From positions 10,010,001 through 10,074,000 of the forward strand of contig JADLSH010000395.1 in NCBI GenBank assembly GCA_016169945.1: 64,000 nt of DNA, read 5' to 3'. Every line of letters begins with the position of its first letter. Position 1 is the stretch's first letter. Origin of the DNA: Trachythela sp. YZ-2020 (taxonomy: Eukaryota > Cnidaria > Anthozoa > Malacalcyonacea > Clavulariidae). A program made the translations under genes and the position numbers. Below the pieces are notes generated by a model. That model worked only from the letters and a program-made list of their open reading frames with translations, was not told the origin of the DNA and did not search any database. Positions 42,012 to 54,443 of the stretch are shown here, piece by piece.

Positions 42012-44590
42012 TTAATTGAAAAGTTTACATCCTTGGAACCGAAAAGTCTTTCTTCCTGCTTCGGTTTTTACCCGCGGGATTATACAGGAGCATCTATCTC
42101 CCCGAGTGTTCTTTCCATGATTGATGAATTTGAAGAAGTCATGGAACACAGGGGGAGAGACACATTGAATCGCCTTATGAACATCCAGGAGAGTCTGTTG
42201 ATTGATTATTTCGGAGATCGATTTCATTTCAACTTCGCCCTGTTTTGATAGCACAATCTTTTTTCCTCTATCCTGGATTGATTGAAGTTTTTCGTTCAAA
42301 TACACTGGCAGACCAAGATACACTGTCGGACAATATGTAATAAGTGGTTGTATCATATTTAGATAAACTCGTTCAGCTGCGTACATAGTTAAGTTATGCC
42401 TTACTCATTTGAGTAGCTTTAATCTGGCAGACGTTTTGTTGTAAACAGAACGAATCTGTTCATGAAAAGTAAGATGATGGTCAAATTCTACACCCAGTAC
42501 TTGCATTGCATGGTTTGATATACTTGTTCACCGTTGATCTGGATGTTGATAGAAGTGGAGGATTCTTTGCTCAGTTTTTTTGCAGTCCCAAACAAGACAC
42601 ATTCAGTTTTTCCTTTCTTTAAATTTAGTGTTAGATGATTTTCCGAGAACCAGTTTGCTATCTTATTCACTTCATCATTTAGTACAGACTCCAAATTGGA
42701 AACGTCCTTATGACTAAAATATACCACTGCATCATCAGCATAGAGTAGAATCTTACATTCATTTAATTCTATGTGGAGATAATTTATAAGTAGGACAAAA
42801 AAACAATGGTCCGAGGATTGAGCCTTGCGGCACCCCGTGGGTAATAAATTGTGCATCTGAGAGCGTTCCTTGAAAATATATGATTTGGGCTTGTGCGAAC
42901 AAGAAGCTTGCAATCCAGTTATATTCTGAATCTTTAATACCATAAGCTGGCAGTTTGTCTAGAAGACGATTATGGTTTACGACATCAAATGCTTTACGTA
43001 GATCCATAAATACTGCCCCAGTCAATTGACTTTGATCCATACCCGTGCGTATATCATCTATAAAGAAGTCATGTTCCTCCAAATACCGTGAGAGTCGATT
43101 ATACACGAGTCTCTCAAGAACCTTTGAAAACACCGGCAGCGTGGAAATAGGTCAGTAATTATCAAGCATAGTTTTTTCGCCAGATTTATAAACAGGGGTC
43201 ACTCTTGCAATTTTTTCGGCATTAGGAAATTGACCACATTCGAGACTACGTCTTGCCAAGGGCACCAGTGGTATCGCAATCTCCTTGGCTGCTTCCTTGA
43301 CAAGTTTGCGTGGGATATTATCAATACCAGCGGGTTTAAATGGGTTTAATGTTTCTAGGATTTCGAGTACTTCCTTATAATGAACTTCTTCAAAGTAAAA
43401 TTCATAGCCATTCGAGTTCACTTTTTTTGATATGCCTTTCATATCATTATACTGCCAGGTAGAATTGATGAGACTATACAAGGTTTTCAGTAAGGAGGTT
43501 ATGTTGGTAAAAAAGTCGCAGAAGACATTTGATATTTTTCTGTTACAACTTCGTTTTCTGTTACAACTGATATCTGTTACAACTTCGTTTCCGACTTTAA
43601 ACAGGATACTTGATGTTGATTTATTCTTAACTGGGTAGCATTTCTTGATTTGTTTCCAGAATTTTTTGGGATTTAATTCATTTTCATTAAGGATAGATCT
43701 CTCATAATTAGCCTTTTCCTTGCGTATAACATAGGTTGTAAGATTCCTCAGCTTTCGATAATGACTCCAATCTTCAGGGTTATTTGACTGTTTTGCTTTT
43801 CGAAGCTGATAGTCACGTTCATACATATTTTTCTTGACATCTTTGGTAAGCCATGGACAATCTTTTCCTCTAACAATTATTTCGATTAGTGGAGCGTGTT
43901 TATTGATTATATTTGTGAAGACGGCTTTAAATCCATCCCAGCAGTATTAAAATCATTATTCCCTATCACATCATTCCAATTCTGGTTTCTTAGCTCATTT
44001 CTAAATGAGGTAGCAGAATATTGCTTGTAATTCCGAGCAAATATTTTTCTTGGTGTATATTTAGTACAGTTCATTTTCCTCGTTAGCCCGATAAGGTCAT
44101 GGTCACTAAGACCATTGTTGCAGACAAAAGATTGGAGAATATTCTCGACATGTGTTGTTAATACAACATCAATTAATGAGCTTGTTTGTGATGAGATCCT
44201 AGTCGGTTGGGTAATCACTTGTTTAAGACCGTTTATCTTCATAATATCTTTAAGATTCCTATTGTCCGTTTTCTTAGAGTAATCACAATTCAGATCACCT
44301 AGGAGAATAACCTCTTTGTTCTCTTGTAAAGCAGTCATTAACATTTCGTTAAATACCTCATTAAAACTCTCATTAAGATGCAGTGATGAGTTTGGAGGTC
44401 GATATGTAAAACAGATGAGGATTGATCTTGAATATTTTATAAATAATTCAAGCCATATCGCTTCTACCGTCGGACTTTCTAGATCTGTCCTTCGTTGAAA
44501 ATTAAGATCATCGCGGATAAACACAGTCACCCCACCACCCGCTCCTGAAGTGCAATCACGTCGTATGCTAGTATAGCCATCAATTTGAAT
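42012..44590 (-). pseudogene. CR1/L2-like LINE ORF2, nearly complete but frameshifted
   Basis: Read on minus. The endonuclease starts within the DGYTSIRRDCTSGAGGGVTV block (44530-44590), so the first strands are lost: AIWLELFIKY, FTYRPPNSS, ILLGDLNCDYS, NGLSDHDLIG (43907-44530). Linker MYERDYQLRKAKQS and KKFWKQIKKC (43152-43826) ends GIDNIPRKLVKE..IPLV and VTPVYKSG. RT palm follows: FMDLRKAFDVVNHNRL, GVPQGSILGPLFF (42759-43133), then ILLYADDAVVYF (42488-42943). The C-terminal region 42012-42386 includes TYCPTVYLGLP. Frame breaks near 43900, 43145, 42850 and 42450. Catalytic YADD is intact, so this is a fairly young 5'-truncated insertion. Confidence 0.88.
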
Positions 44591-45012
44591 TTAAGTGTTT
44601 AAAACTGTCGCATTCAATTTACTCTCTGTTATAAAGCTCTACCAATACCAGGTGTTGAGCACTCTTCAAGCTGTGCATTAATACTTTGTTTGAAAGTATT
44701 ATTATAACTACTATTATTATTATTATTTATATATAGACTAAACTCGTCTTTCTCAACAACTTGTTTTTTAAAATTTTATGTGATTATGTCATAGCATGGT
44801 CTGATACAATTATAGTTATTTCAATTATAGTTATTAAACTATCAGAACTATCTACTGGCTCTTTTGAATCGGCAGCAAAATGATGAAAGTGACCATGGCA
44901 ATGGCCTTGTCTTCGGCTGAACATAGCCTTGTGAAACAAAATCTTGATTTCTGGTATTTGTACGTTTATCAACCAAATATTGAAAATCTAACCCAAACAC
45001 CATTTATAACTA

Positions 45013-45246
45013 CAATCAGTGACATTTAAATTTGGTATTTTTGTACACAATTGTGCAAAATTCACTGGTAAACCCCTTCCCCCGTTTCAATGTTGCTTTA
45101 TCTGCTAGAAAAAGCATCGACAGCCTAATATGAGACAATAGCATGTTTCATAGAAAGTGCATGTTAGACTACCAACATTGAAAAGGGGGGAAGGTGGGAA
45201 TTTTGCCTTTTCAGGCTAATCGGTCCAATAATTATGTCACTGATTG
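45013..45246. mobile_element. 234-bp mariner-like MITE
   Basis: Ends CAATCAGTGACAT and complement ATGTCACTGATTG, flanked by TA (45011-45012 and 45247-45248). The interior has a second inverted pair CCTTCCCCCGTTTCAATG and CATTGAAAAGGGGGGAAGG. Confidence 0.7.
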
Positions 45247-45471
45247 TAGGTATTAGCTAAATTTGAGCTAAATATGAAAGAAATATATTTTTCATATATT
45301 GCTGCGAAATGCAAATTTTGCTCGATTTTTATGGACAGTAGCTCTTAAATCTATTATCATGCATTCGGTGAATTCTTGTAAAATGAGTCATCGCAAAGAT
45401 GACGCCAAGCCAGGAGCAGTGTGTTGTTAAGTTTGGTAAATGAATAGATTGGAGGTGCAAGGATTGTACAA

Positions 45472-46970
45472 ATGAGTGCGGGATTCCTCAAGCCGAAAGC
45501 ACTAGAGTACAAGACAACAAATTTGGTGAGCAATCAACTTAAAATATGTAAAAGTCTAGGGTAGTAGGGTGTAACCTACTAAACCCTAGTAATCTAGTAA
45601 ACCCTAGTAATCTAGTAAACTTTAGTAATCTAGATAGTAAACCTTGGTAATATAGTAAACCTTGGTAATCTAGTAAACTTTAGTAATCTAGTAAACCCTA
45701 GTAATCTAGTAGTAGTGGTACTTGTCTTTTGATCATTAATGGTACTAAGACAAATGTTAGAGCACATATGATGTCAGATGAAAAAAAAAATTCTTTTACA
45801 ATTACTATTATTATAAATATAGTAATATGTATGTTGGCTTTTTGTAAAAGTGCTCGAAATCATAATGTGTGAGTGTGCTAATAATGTGTTTATATATGTA
45901 TTGTTTCCTATATAGCTGAACACCCCAGTTGGTTAACATGTTGGTTAATTACTTGGCACCCCCTCAATTATTCGAAAAAGAATCTCGTACCCCTCCTTGA
46001 AATTTTAATATCAAAAGGGTGTAAATAAATAAAGGATACATACTGTACTGTTACTGGTGTAATCCAAATAATGTATATTTTGATACTGTTCTGTCAGGTA
46101 CACACTTTATAGTCGCACACTGCTACCTTTTTCTAAACCTATTTTTAATGAATAAATAAAAATATATATATACATAAATCCAGTATAAAAAACTCCTGAC
46201 ATGTTGCAAAATAGAAGAAATTGAGGACCAGAAATTGCCAGGCCAGAAATTGAGGACATGCACCCGCTGCCCGCTCTCAGCTGTTTTTTAAGCAATTTAC
46301 GATATTTATATTGCTTTGTATATAAACATATTTTCCAATTTCAAAATACGAGAATATTTTGACAAAATGTCACAAATCTAAAGTAAAACGGAGCTCAGTT
46401 AATATTGTTATATTTACAAAGTGACTAGACTCGCTACTCAAACTAGACTTAATTCTCTATATATTTTTGACATTTTGTGGTTAGGGTCAGTATATATATC
46501 CTAATTAAAATCTGACATTTTGTCATTAACTATAGTCACTATATGACCGGCAGATTTACTAGATACCCAGCTGCTTTGTCACATTTTATTTATTTTATTT
46601 ATCTTCAATATAGGATAATGAATACTTGATAAAGTGGCTTGGTTGGCCACTCCAATCATGTTCATGGGAACCCTCCAATTTGACATTTGATTTGTCAAGG
46701 TAAGTCTGGTGAGGTTCATTCACAATTGTAAAAATATGCAATCATGATGCAGCCTGTAGTGGAGGTGCAAGCCAGTGAATAGTTGCAATCATTTCACCAT
46801 AGGCACTGTGTGACAGTTTCATCGTTGACAATGTTGTTTAGGCAATACATTCAACATATTTCCTCTATGCTTTTCCCAGAAATATTTCTGATGAGAGGTT
46901 GCAAGAGGCGAGTCGTGCATTTGCAGCAGGGGTTTTGGCTACATTAAAAAGCCAGTCATCGTCTTTGTAG
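45472..46970 (+). CDS. Small chromodomain protein, spliced (first exon tentative)
   Basis: Exon 46614-46699 (acceptor atatag, donor gtaagt) encodes DNEYLIKWLGWPLQSCSWEP SNL, the core of a chromodomain with the YLIKW..WP...SWEP aromatic cage and helix start. Exon 46880-46970 (acceptor ttcccag) continues in phase with NISDERLQEASRAFAAGVLA and stops at TAG 46968-46970. A candidate first exon at 45472-45525 (MSAGFLKPKALEY, donor gtgagc) joins in phase but lacks the first chromodomain strand, so another exon may be missed. An alternative frame over exon 1 (WRCKDCTNECG) also looks coding. Chromodomains read methyl-lysine. Could be a host gene or an integrase tail. Confidence 0.5.
45570..45716. repeat. 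18-bp minisatellite
   Basis: About eight units close to AGTAATCTAGTAAACCCT, with TTT and TTGG variants and one 4-bp expansion. Confidence 0.85.
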
Positions 46971-47209
46971 TAAAGTGATGTTATACTTTATGTAGTATTT
47001 AGATAATGAACATTGCCATATATAGGCATCACCATATATGGTATCGAGCATGTGCGTTTAGGATGGTTGGAGAGCCTGTATTGGAAGCTAAAGCAACTTG
47101 TATTTTATAGACTCTATTTCATTAATAAAACATAAGAATATTACATTGGCAACGAGAATAAAGTATATTTAAGTACAGACATCCAGAGCCGGTCAAACAA
47201 GTAGAATTG
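46971..47209. other. Chromodomain gene 3' flank and possible gypsy leader
   Basis: AATAAA at about 47124 could serve either unit. CATTGGCAACGAGAATAAAG (47143-47162) lies just before gag, where a primer-binding site would be expected, but no LTR could be paired. Confidence 0.3.
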
Positions 47210-47398
47210 GCAAATCTAAATGCGATCCAAAACGCAAACGTGCACTTCTATTATACCAAGCTGGTTCTCATGTGCGAGAAATCTTCCAATCTCTGCTAGA
47301 AACGGTCAATGACGAAGATTACATAACGGCAAAACAAAAGTTAAAGGAATATTTTGATCCTCAAAAGAATCGCCGCTACGAGGTGTATAAGTTCCTAG
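47210..47398 (+). pseudogene. Gypsy gag N-terminal fragment fused to RT
   Basis: Reads KRKRALLLYQAGSHVREIFQ, then DYITAKQKLKEYFDPQKNRR and YEVYKF, typical of Mag-like gypsy Gag. It joins RT (LDEQSRYIT) in frame at about 47395, skipping the rest of gag, protease and the first RT half, which are found at 49836-51012. Confidence 0.75.
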
Positions 47399-47872
47399 AT
47401 GAACAGAGTAGATACATTACCACATTTAGCACTCATATCGGACAGTTTCGATACAAGCGCCTCAACTATGGAACTAATGCTTCTGCAGAAATCTTTCAGC
47501 ATGCCTTGCAAAGAGAATTACAAGGACTACAAGGTGTCAAGAACACAGCGGATGACATTATTATATTTGGCACAACTCGGGCTGAGCATGACAATAATAT
47601 AGATAAATGTTTACATCAGTTATCACACAAGGGTGTGAAGCTAAACAGAGACAAATGTGTTTTTCTAAACAACACATTGGAATTCTTTGGACAAGTTTTC
47701 TCCAAAGACGGTACAAGATCAGACCCCAAGCAAACGCAGACCAGACCCAAACCCGCAAACGTAAGCAAGGTACGAAGCCTACTCAGCATGGCTAATTATA
47801 GTAGCCAGTACATTCCTGATTTTGCAACGTTGACAGCTCCACTTTGTGAATTGACTAAAAAGGATGTGATTT
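47399..47872 (+). pseudogene. Gypsy reverse transcriptase, C-terminal half (copy A)
   Basis: RYITTFSTHIGQFRYKRLNY, ASAEIFQHALQRELQGL, the catalytic ADDIIIFG, LNRDKCVF, FFGQVFSKDG and YSSQYIPDFATLTAPL. Nearly identical to 51013-51491. The first RT Asp (LDLSQAYHQ) is absent from this copy. Confidence 0.85.
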
Positions 47873-47936
47873 GAATGGACTGCAACTCACTAACACAGTT
47901 TTAAACAACTCACCAATGCATTAGCCACATCACCCT

Positions 47937-48485
47937 TTATGGCATATTTCGACAAAGAAAAAGAGACATTTGTAGTTGTGGATGCAAGTCCAGTTGGGTT
48001 TTCGTGTATCTTATCACAAAAGACACAAGGACTCGATGACCAGAAAATAATTGTATATGCAAGTCGAGCCCTAACAGGAGCTGAAAAAACGCTATTTGCA
48101 GACTGAAAAAGAAGCGCTTGCAATTGTTTGGTCTGTGGAAGACTTCCACTTATTCTTGTAGGGTAGCGAATTTACCTTGGTTACAGACCATAAACCGTTG
48201 GAGGTTATTTATGGCAAAAGAAACTCCAAAACCTCTGCACGAATCGAACGTTGGATTTTACGCCTGCAGCCGTATAGTTTCAAGATTGTGTACAAATCCG
48301 GAGCAGAAAACCCAGCAGATTATCTATCCAGACACCCCACAGCGAGCAGTACGAGAACACAGGAGAAAGTGACCGAAGCATACATAGACTTTATTGCTAG
48401 ATCTATTGCAACAAATGCAGACAGCACTCTAAAGGGACTCTGTGCGTGTGCTGGGAGGAATGAAGCAATGGCATTTTTGAACTAA
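47937..48485 (+). pseudogene. Gypsy RNase H region (copy A), integrase lost
   Basis: TFVVVDASPVGFSCILSQ, KIIVYASRALTGAEKT, and after a frameshift near 48105 VTDHKPLEVIYGKR, RIERWILRLQPYSFKIVYK, ENPADYLSRHP. It ends about 60 residues later with no integrase. Confidence 0.8.
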
Positions 48486-48604
48486 AATTTCAAAGGTCAA
48501 GTTTCGTATTTGCTATGAGCGGAAATCGTAGAATGGACTTTACCCTATCTTCAAATTACATATGAAAAAACCTGAACAACTTTATGGCAATATGTAATTC
48601 AGTA

Positions 48605-49570
48605 ATTGTCTTAAGTGGTCTCCTCAGCCTCAGGAACATCACCGTAGATAGCTTCAACATTAGTGTAAATGTCATTGTTGCATTTATGGACCATCTCTGC
48701 AGATGGCTCAAATTTCACACAAGATTCTGACAAGTGTTTGACCCCATCCTTAACAAAAATTAGTGACGCAACTCCTCCGTGAAAATCTATTTCGGTGTGT
48801 AGTCTTAATCAAGTTTACTTGCGAAAACACACGTTCAGTCAGCATTGCTAACAGGAAGGCATAACATTGCTTTGACAAATGCACCAAGGATCTTGTAGTT
48901 TTCATTAGCTGCCACTTTTGCCCAGAATTCGTCTGTAGGACATGTAGCACAACTGTCAGCCAGATCTGATATTTCTTCATCAAACATTAGCTGTCTCCAC
49001 TCGTGATCCAGATCCTGTAGCTTCTCTGCAGGTACAATGTTTGGAAATCTAGAAGCTACATTGCAAATGCTTGGAATTGTTCCTGAAATAGCTGTCTGTG
49101 GATCCAAGAATTTCAAATTTTGAATGACTGGATTATTAAGGGGTAATCTCATCTTCAGTTGACCACAAAGCGCAACCAAGAACTGCTTGCATCTCTGAAA
49201 GCATTCCGTTACCTTCTCTTTTGCCACTCCTCTGAAGCTGTTTGAAGCCAATAATCTTGTTGCTTCCACTCAAATATACAACTGTGATTTGCAGCATTTG
49301 CGGGGTCAATCAAGACAACATCACCTTTGAGAAGGACTGGCTTTATAAAGCAACTAAGGATGGTTTTATATGCTGAGGTGCAATTTGAATGGAGCTTGTG
49401 GATGGCTGGTGACTGACATTGGAAAATTACATTAAGCTTGTTGACCACTGGAATTATATATCTCAGAAAGGTAAAATACAATTTGGTGATGGGATCTGAA
49501 AATTGTTCATATAGGAACTGAGACGCCTGTGGCAGTCAACCAGATATTGAGAAGTAAAATATAACTTCAA
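48605..49570 (-). pseudogene. hAT transposase C-terminal fragment (copy A)
   Basis: On minus: YLVDRL/QFLYEQFSDP at the start (better preserved in copy B), YTFL-type helices, SCIFEWKQQDYWLQTAS, RCKQFLVALCGQLKMRLPL and the dimerisation block LGAFVKAMLCLPVSNAD, TERVFSQVNLIKTTHRNRF. Frames change at about 49240, 48840 and 48775. This C-terminal block is characteristic of hAT transposases. Confidence 0.7.
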
Positions 49571-49615
49571 AGCATCCCACTGAGATAGAATTCGCTCAAC
49601 ACAGGAACCAAAAAT

Positions 49616-49835
49616 ACTAAAAGTTTAATCCCAAACATACCTCCAGTATACTCCAGTTCAACGCAAACAATCTTTAATATCTTCTTTATAAGACCATATT
49701 ATCAGAGACTTCTAATTGTCGAAATTTAGCTTTTTATCTGTGTCTTTATGATGTTAAGTTTCGCGTCGATACTAAGTCTAGAAATATTTATTTTTAATTT
49801 TTTTTATTTACCGGGAATTTTCCAGCATGCATGCA
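49616..49835. repeat. Dispersed repeat R1, truncated copy 2
   Basis: Matches the start of R1 (AATACTAAAAGTTTAATCCC to CCGGGAATTTTCCAGCATGC), then joins gag sequence at about 49836. Confidence 0.65.
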
Positions 49836-50270
49836 ATGAAACATTGGATGCTCTACACACACGACTGAGAACACTGGCCGAAACATGAGAGTTTCACGAT
49901 GTAGAATTCGAAATCGAGCAGCAAATAATTGCCGGGGGAAACATTGTGAAAGATTCGAAAGCAGGCATTACGAGACCCACAGTTTGCTTTGAAAGACATG
50001 CTCTTGGAAGTACGTCGGGACGAGCAAAGCACATACCAGGCAAAACATATTGAGTCGAAAGATGTCAACACCGCAGAAACTAACAAAATCGAGACGAACG
50101 GTGGCAAAACATGTCGGAATTGCGGCCATGCATTTCCCCACAAAGGCTGTTGCCCGGCAACCGGAAAGACATGCAACAAGTGTGGCAAAGCAAACCATTC
50201 TGCTAGTGTGTGCCGAAGTGCTAGCAAGCAACCTAATTACAAACAACAAGTTACATCGAAGAAAAGATAA
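49836..50270 (+). pseudogene. Gypsy Gag C-terminal part with zinc knuckles
   Basis: NETLDALHTRLRTLAE, then in other frames FEIEQQIIAGG, LKDMLLEVRRDEQSTYQAK, and CRNCGHAFPHKGCCPATGK followed by TCNKCGKANHSASVC, a paired Cys/His knuckle array that binds RNA. Stops near 49888 and 49950 break it. Confidence 0.75.
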
Positions 50271-50525
50271 TTGAAACCCCTACAAAAGGAAGAAACCCAA
50301 AACTCTAGCTCTGATTCAGATGAATCATACTTATATGAAGTAAAGACTGAACAGAAAAACAATGCAAATGTCAGAGTCACAGTAGGCGGTGTATCATTCA
50401 ACACAATGGTTGATACCGGGGCAAGTATCAATGTTATTTACGAACAGACATACTCTAAATTGAACGGGATTTCCCTGCACCATAGAAAACAAAAGTGTTT
50501 GCCTATAACCAAGAGCAACCGGTAA
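50271..50525 (+). pseudogene. Gypsy aspartic protease domain
   Basis: After an acidic leader the sequence VGGVSFNTMVDTGASINVIY contains the DTGAS catalytic motif. The frame is lost at about 50523. Confidence 0.75.
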
Positions 50526-50600
50526 ATTTCTTGGTAAGTTCGAAGCGATTATTTAAACTTGTAAGCAACTGTCTGTGGCAACCTTTTATGTTGTGAAAGG

Positions 50601-51491
50601 TTGAAACTCGGTAATCTGTTATCATTGTCTACAGCTCAAGATCTGGGACTAATTACTCTGCACCTAAAAAAGGTATATGCGAAAGATGCTGCCCTGGATA
50701 ACATTTTAATGAAACATGCTAAAGTATTTAATGGTCTTGGAAAGTTAAAGGGCAATATTGATGTTATCGGAACCAGGATGTTATCGAACCTGTACCAGAA
50801 GACCAAGCGACGCCTTGGGTCTCACCAATAGTAGTTGTTCCAAAAAAAGGATGGTCATGTGCGGATATGTGTCGACATGCGCCTGGCGAATGAGGCGATC
50901 CAGTGAGTGAGACATCCTATTCCAACTGTGAATGATGTAAGTTTTGAGTTAAATGGAGCTAAATATTTCACAAAACTAGATTTATCTCAAGCTTACCATC
51001 AGCTTGTTCTAGATGAACAGAGTAGATACATTACCACATTTAGCACTCATATCGGACTGTTTCGATACAAGCGCCTCAATTATGGAACTAATGCTTCTGC
51101 AGAAATCTTTCAGCATGCCTTGCAAAGAGAATTACAAGGACTACAAGGTGTCAAGAACACAGCGGATGACATTATTATATTTGGCACAACTCGGGCTGAG
51201 CATGACAATAATATAGATAAATGTTTACATCAGTTATCACACAAGGGTGTGAAGCTAAACAGAGACAAATGTGTTTTTCTAAACAACACATTGGAATTCT
51301 TTGGACAAGTTTTCTCCAAAGACGGTACAAGATCAGACCCCAAGCAAACGCAGACCAGACCCAAACCCGCAAACGTAAGCAAGGTACGACGAAGCCTACT
51401 CAGCATGGCTAATTATAGTAGCCAGTACATTCCTGATTTTGCAACGTTGACAGCTCCACTTTGTGAATTGACTAAAAAGGATGTGATTTGA
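50601..51491 (+). pseudogene. Gypsy reverse transcriptase (copy B)
   Basis: 50601-50900 carries the pre-RT segment with breaks (FNGLGKLKG, GWSCADMCRHAPGE). 50907-51491 is open: RHPIPTVNDVSFELNGAKYF, TKLDLSQAYHQLVL (first Asp), then the segment shared with copy A, including ADDIIIFG. Confidence 0.85.
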
Positions 51492-51553
51492 ATGGACTGC
51501 AACTCACTAACACAGTTTTAAACAACTCACCAATGCATTAGCCACATCACCCT

Positions 51554-52105
51554 TTATGGCATATTTCGACAAAGAAAAAGAGACATTTGTAGTTGTGGAT
51601 GCAAGTCCAGTTGGGTTTTCGTGTATCTTATCACAAAAGACACAAGGACTCGATGACCAGAAAATAATTGTATATGCAAGTCGAGCCCTAACAGGAGCTG
51701 AAAAAAAAACGCTATTTGCAGACTGAAAAAGAAACGCTCGCAATTGTTTGGTCTGTGGAACACTTCCACTTATTCTTGTAGGGTAGCGAATTTACCTTGG
51801 TTACAGACCATAAACCGTTGGAGGTTATTTATGGCAAAAGAAACTCCAAAACCTCTGCACGAATCGAACGTTGGATTTTACGCCTGCAGCCGTATAGTTT
51901 CAAGATTGTGTACAAATCCGGAGCAGAAAACCCAGCAGATTATCTATCCAGACACCCCACAGCGAGCAGTACGAGAACACAGGAGAAAGTGACCGAAGCA
52001 TACATAGACTTTATTGCTAGATCTATTGCAACAAATGCAGACAGCACTCTAAAGGGACTCTGTGCGTGTGCTGGGAGGAATGAAGCAATGGCATTTTTGA
52101 ACTAA
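51554..52105 (+). pseudogene. Gypsy RNase H region (copy B)
   Basis: As copy A, with the A-run in GCTGAAAAAAAAACGC three bases longer and the same loss of integrase after AMAFLN. Confidence 0.8.
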
Positions 52106-52224
52106 AATTTCAAAGGTCAAGTTTCGTATTTGCTATGAGCGGAAATCGTAGAATGGACTTTACCCTATCTTCAAATTACATATGAAAAAACCTGAACAAC
52201 TTTATGGCAATATGTAATTCAGTA

Positions 52225-53215
52225 ATTGTCTTAAGTGGTCTCCTCAGCCTCAGGAACATCACCGTAGATAGCTTCAACATTAGTGTAAATGTCATTGTTG
52301 CATTTATGGACCATCTCTGCAGATGGCTCAAATTTCACACAAGATTCTGACAAGTGTTTGACCCCATCCTTAACAAAAATTAGTGACGCAACTCCCTCCG
52401 TAGAAAATCTATTTCGGTGTGTAGTCTTAATCAAGTTTACTTGCGAAAACACACGTTCAGTCAGCATTGCTAACAGGAAGGCATAACATTGCTTTGACAA
52501 ATGCACCAAGGATCTTGTAGTTTTCATTAGCTGCCACTTTTGCCCAGAATTCGTCTGTAGGACATGTAGCACAACTGTCAGCCAGATCTGATATTTCTTC
52601 ATCAAACATTAGCTGTCTCCACTCGTGATCCAGATCCTGTAGCTTCTCTGCAGGTACAATGTTTGGAAATCTAGAAGCTACATTGCAAATGCTTGGAATT
52701 GTTCCTGAAATAGCTGTCTGTGGATCCAAGAATTTCAAATTTTGAATGACTGGATTATTAAGGGGTAATCTCATCTTCAGTTGACCACAAAGCGCAACCA
52801 AGAACTGCTTGCATCTCTGAAAGCATTCCGTTACCTTCTCTTTTGCCACTCCTCTGAAGCTGTTTGAAGCCAATAATCTTGTTGCTTCCACTCAAATATA
52901 CAACTGTGATTTGCAGCATTTGCGGGGTCAATCAAGACAACATCACCTTTGAGAAGGACTGGCTTTATAAAGCAACTAAGGATGGTTTTATATGCTGAGG
53001 TGCAATTTGAATGGAGCTTGTGGATGGCTGGTGACTGACATTGGAAAATTACATTAAGCTTGTTGACCACTGGAATTATATATCTCAGAAAGGTAAAATA
53101 CAATTTGGTGATGGGATCTGAAAATTGTTCATATAGGAACTGAGACGCCTGTAGCCGGTCAACCAGATATTGAGAAGTAAAATATAACTTCAAAGCATCC
53201 CACTGAGATAGAATT
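52225..53215 (-). pseudogene. hAT transposase C-terminal fragment (copy B)
   Basis: Better preserved than copy A: LKLYFTSQYLVDRLQASQFL, IIPVVNKLNVIFQCQSPAIH, YKTILSCFIKPVLLKGD, VALCGQLKMRLPL, LPVSNAD (shift) TERVFSQVNLIKTTHRNRFS, TEGVASLIFVKDGVKHL. The shift after SNAD is shared by both copies, so it predates the duplication. Confidence 0.75.
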
Positions 53216-53225
53216 CGCTCAACAC

Positions 53226-54030
53226 AGGAACCAAAAATACTAAAAGTTTAATCCCAAACATACCTCCAGTATACTCCAGTTCAACGCAAACAATCTTTAA
53301 TATCTTCTTTATAAGACCATATTATCAGAGACTTCTAATTGTCGAAATTTAGCTTTTTATCTGTGTCTTTATGATGTTAAGTTTCGCGTCGATACTAAGT
53401 CTAGAAATATTTATTTTTAATTTTTTTTATTTACCGGGAATTTTCCAGCATGCATGCACTTGCCGTAGTTTGACTATATATGGTTTGCCCACGCACTTCA
53501 GTCCCGACAAAAAAATCTTATATAGGGTATTGTACATTGGGGAATTCATTCCAGCCACTTAAAAATCATAGCAACAGTCTTTGTTTCTGTTTGGGCCTTT
53601 TCCGGTTGTTTTTGTCTGAAATTCCGGTTTGACCTGTACGCTACATTTCAAATTTCGCCGTAACGTTGTCAATTTTTATTGTGTTTCTTTGAAAGTTGGT
53701 CAGTATGTACTGTTTTTTAAGCTCTATAAAACGGTGTATTAGCGAAAATCAGACGGTTTCTAAAACAGAAGTTATAATCGACCAAAGGTACTGAATATAT
53801 AATTAGTTTATGATAATAATAAATATCAGATTACAAAGGTGTTAAAACTCACGGAGATCTGTAAAACAATGTGTTTAGCGATTTGTTTGGCATTAGCCAA
53901 GAACAGGTGTGTTTGCTGAATCGATTGGTGGTATTTTCGTCCGTTTTGGGTGAGGGCGCCAAAGATACAAGTGCTCAAAGTCATCAACCTTTGGCGGTTG
54001 ATATTCGACGCTGCCGTTCAGAAAGAGTTA
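53226..54030. repeat. Dispersed repeat R1, copy 3
   Basis: Collinear with 12655-13480 except for small gaps and the four-unit TTTAATATC expansion found only in copy 1. Confidence 0.65.
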
Positions 54031-54117
54031 ATGTTTAAAAGTTACTGTTATATTAATATCAATGTCAATAATTGTGGATTCTTGGTTAGTCTCTTCCAAT
54101 AGTTCAGTGCAGATTCA

Positions 54118-54443
54118 TTTGTGTTTTGCCCATTGGTGCATTATTTCCTTTCCCCAGTACCCCACATTCCTCTTCACATAATGCCTTGGGGTCCTCTCAC
54201 ATTCAGCTAAATGCGCTTTCCAACAAGTAGCACATTGTTTGGTGCATCCCACTTGTTTGATCTTTGCAGATGAATTCTTCTGCAGTCATAATTTAATTTC
54301 TTAACTCATTAATATGCTGATCATAGGCAAACCTTTCTTGCCTGTCTATTTAGTAATACCTTGTTCCATAAATTTTTTGATTCCTCCATATTTTTCCATA
54401 AATCTTGGCACATGATAAACCCTTACATGCATGTAGGGGGTAA
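54118..54443 (-). pseudogene. 3' part of a gene split by the 54444-60731 transposon
   Basis: Directly beyond the transposon end, minus codons read TPYMHVRVYHVPRFMEKYGG and IKKFMEQG. After frame changes QERFAYDQHINELRN follows, then CTKQCATCWKAHLAECERTP and RHYVKRNVGYWGKEIMHQ, stopping at 54118. The 5' part is at 60732-61073. The TPYMH..VYHVP...GGIKKF pattern belongs to an anonymous repeated gene family of invertebrates that I cannot name. Confidence 0.55.

Noticed and set aside
45570..45716. CRISPR array
   Set aside because: Units are contiguous 18-bp tandem repeats without spacers, in a eukaryotic genome.
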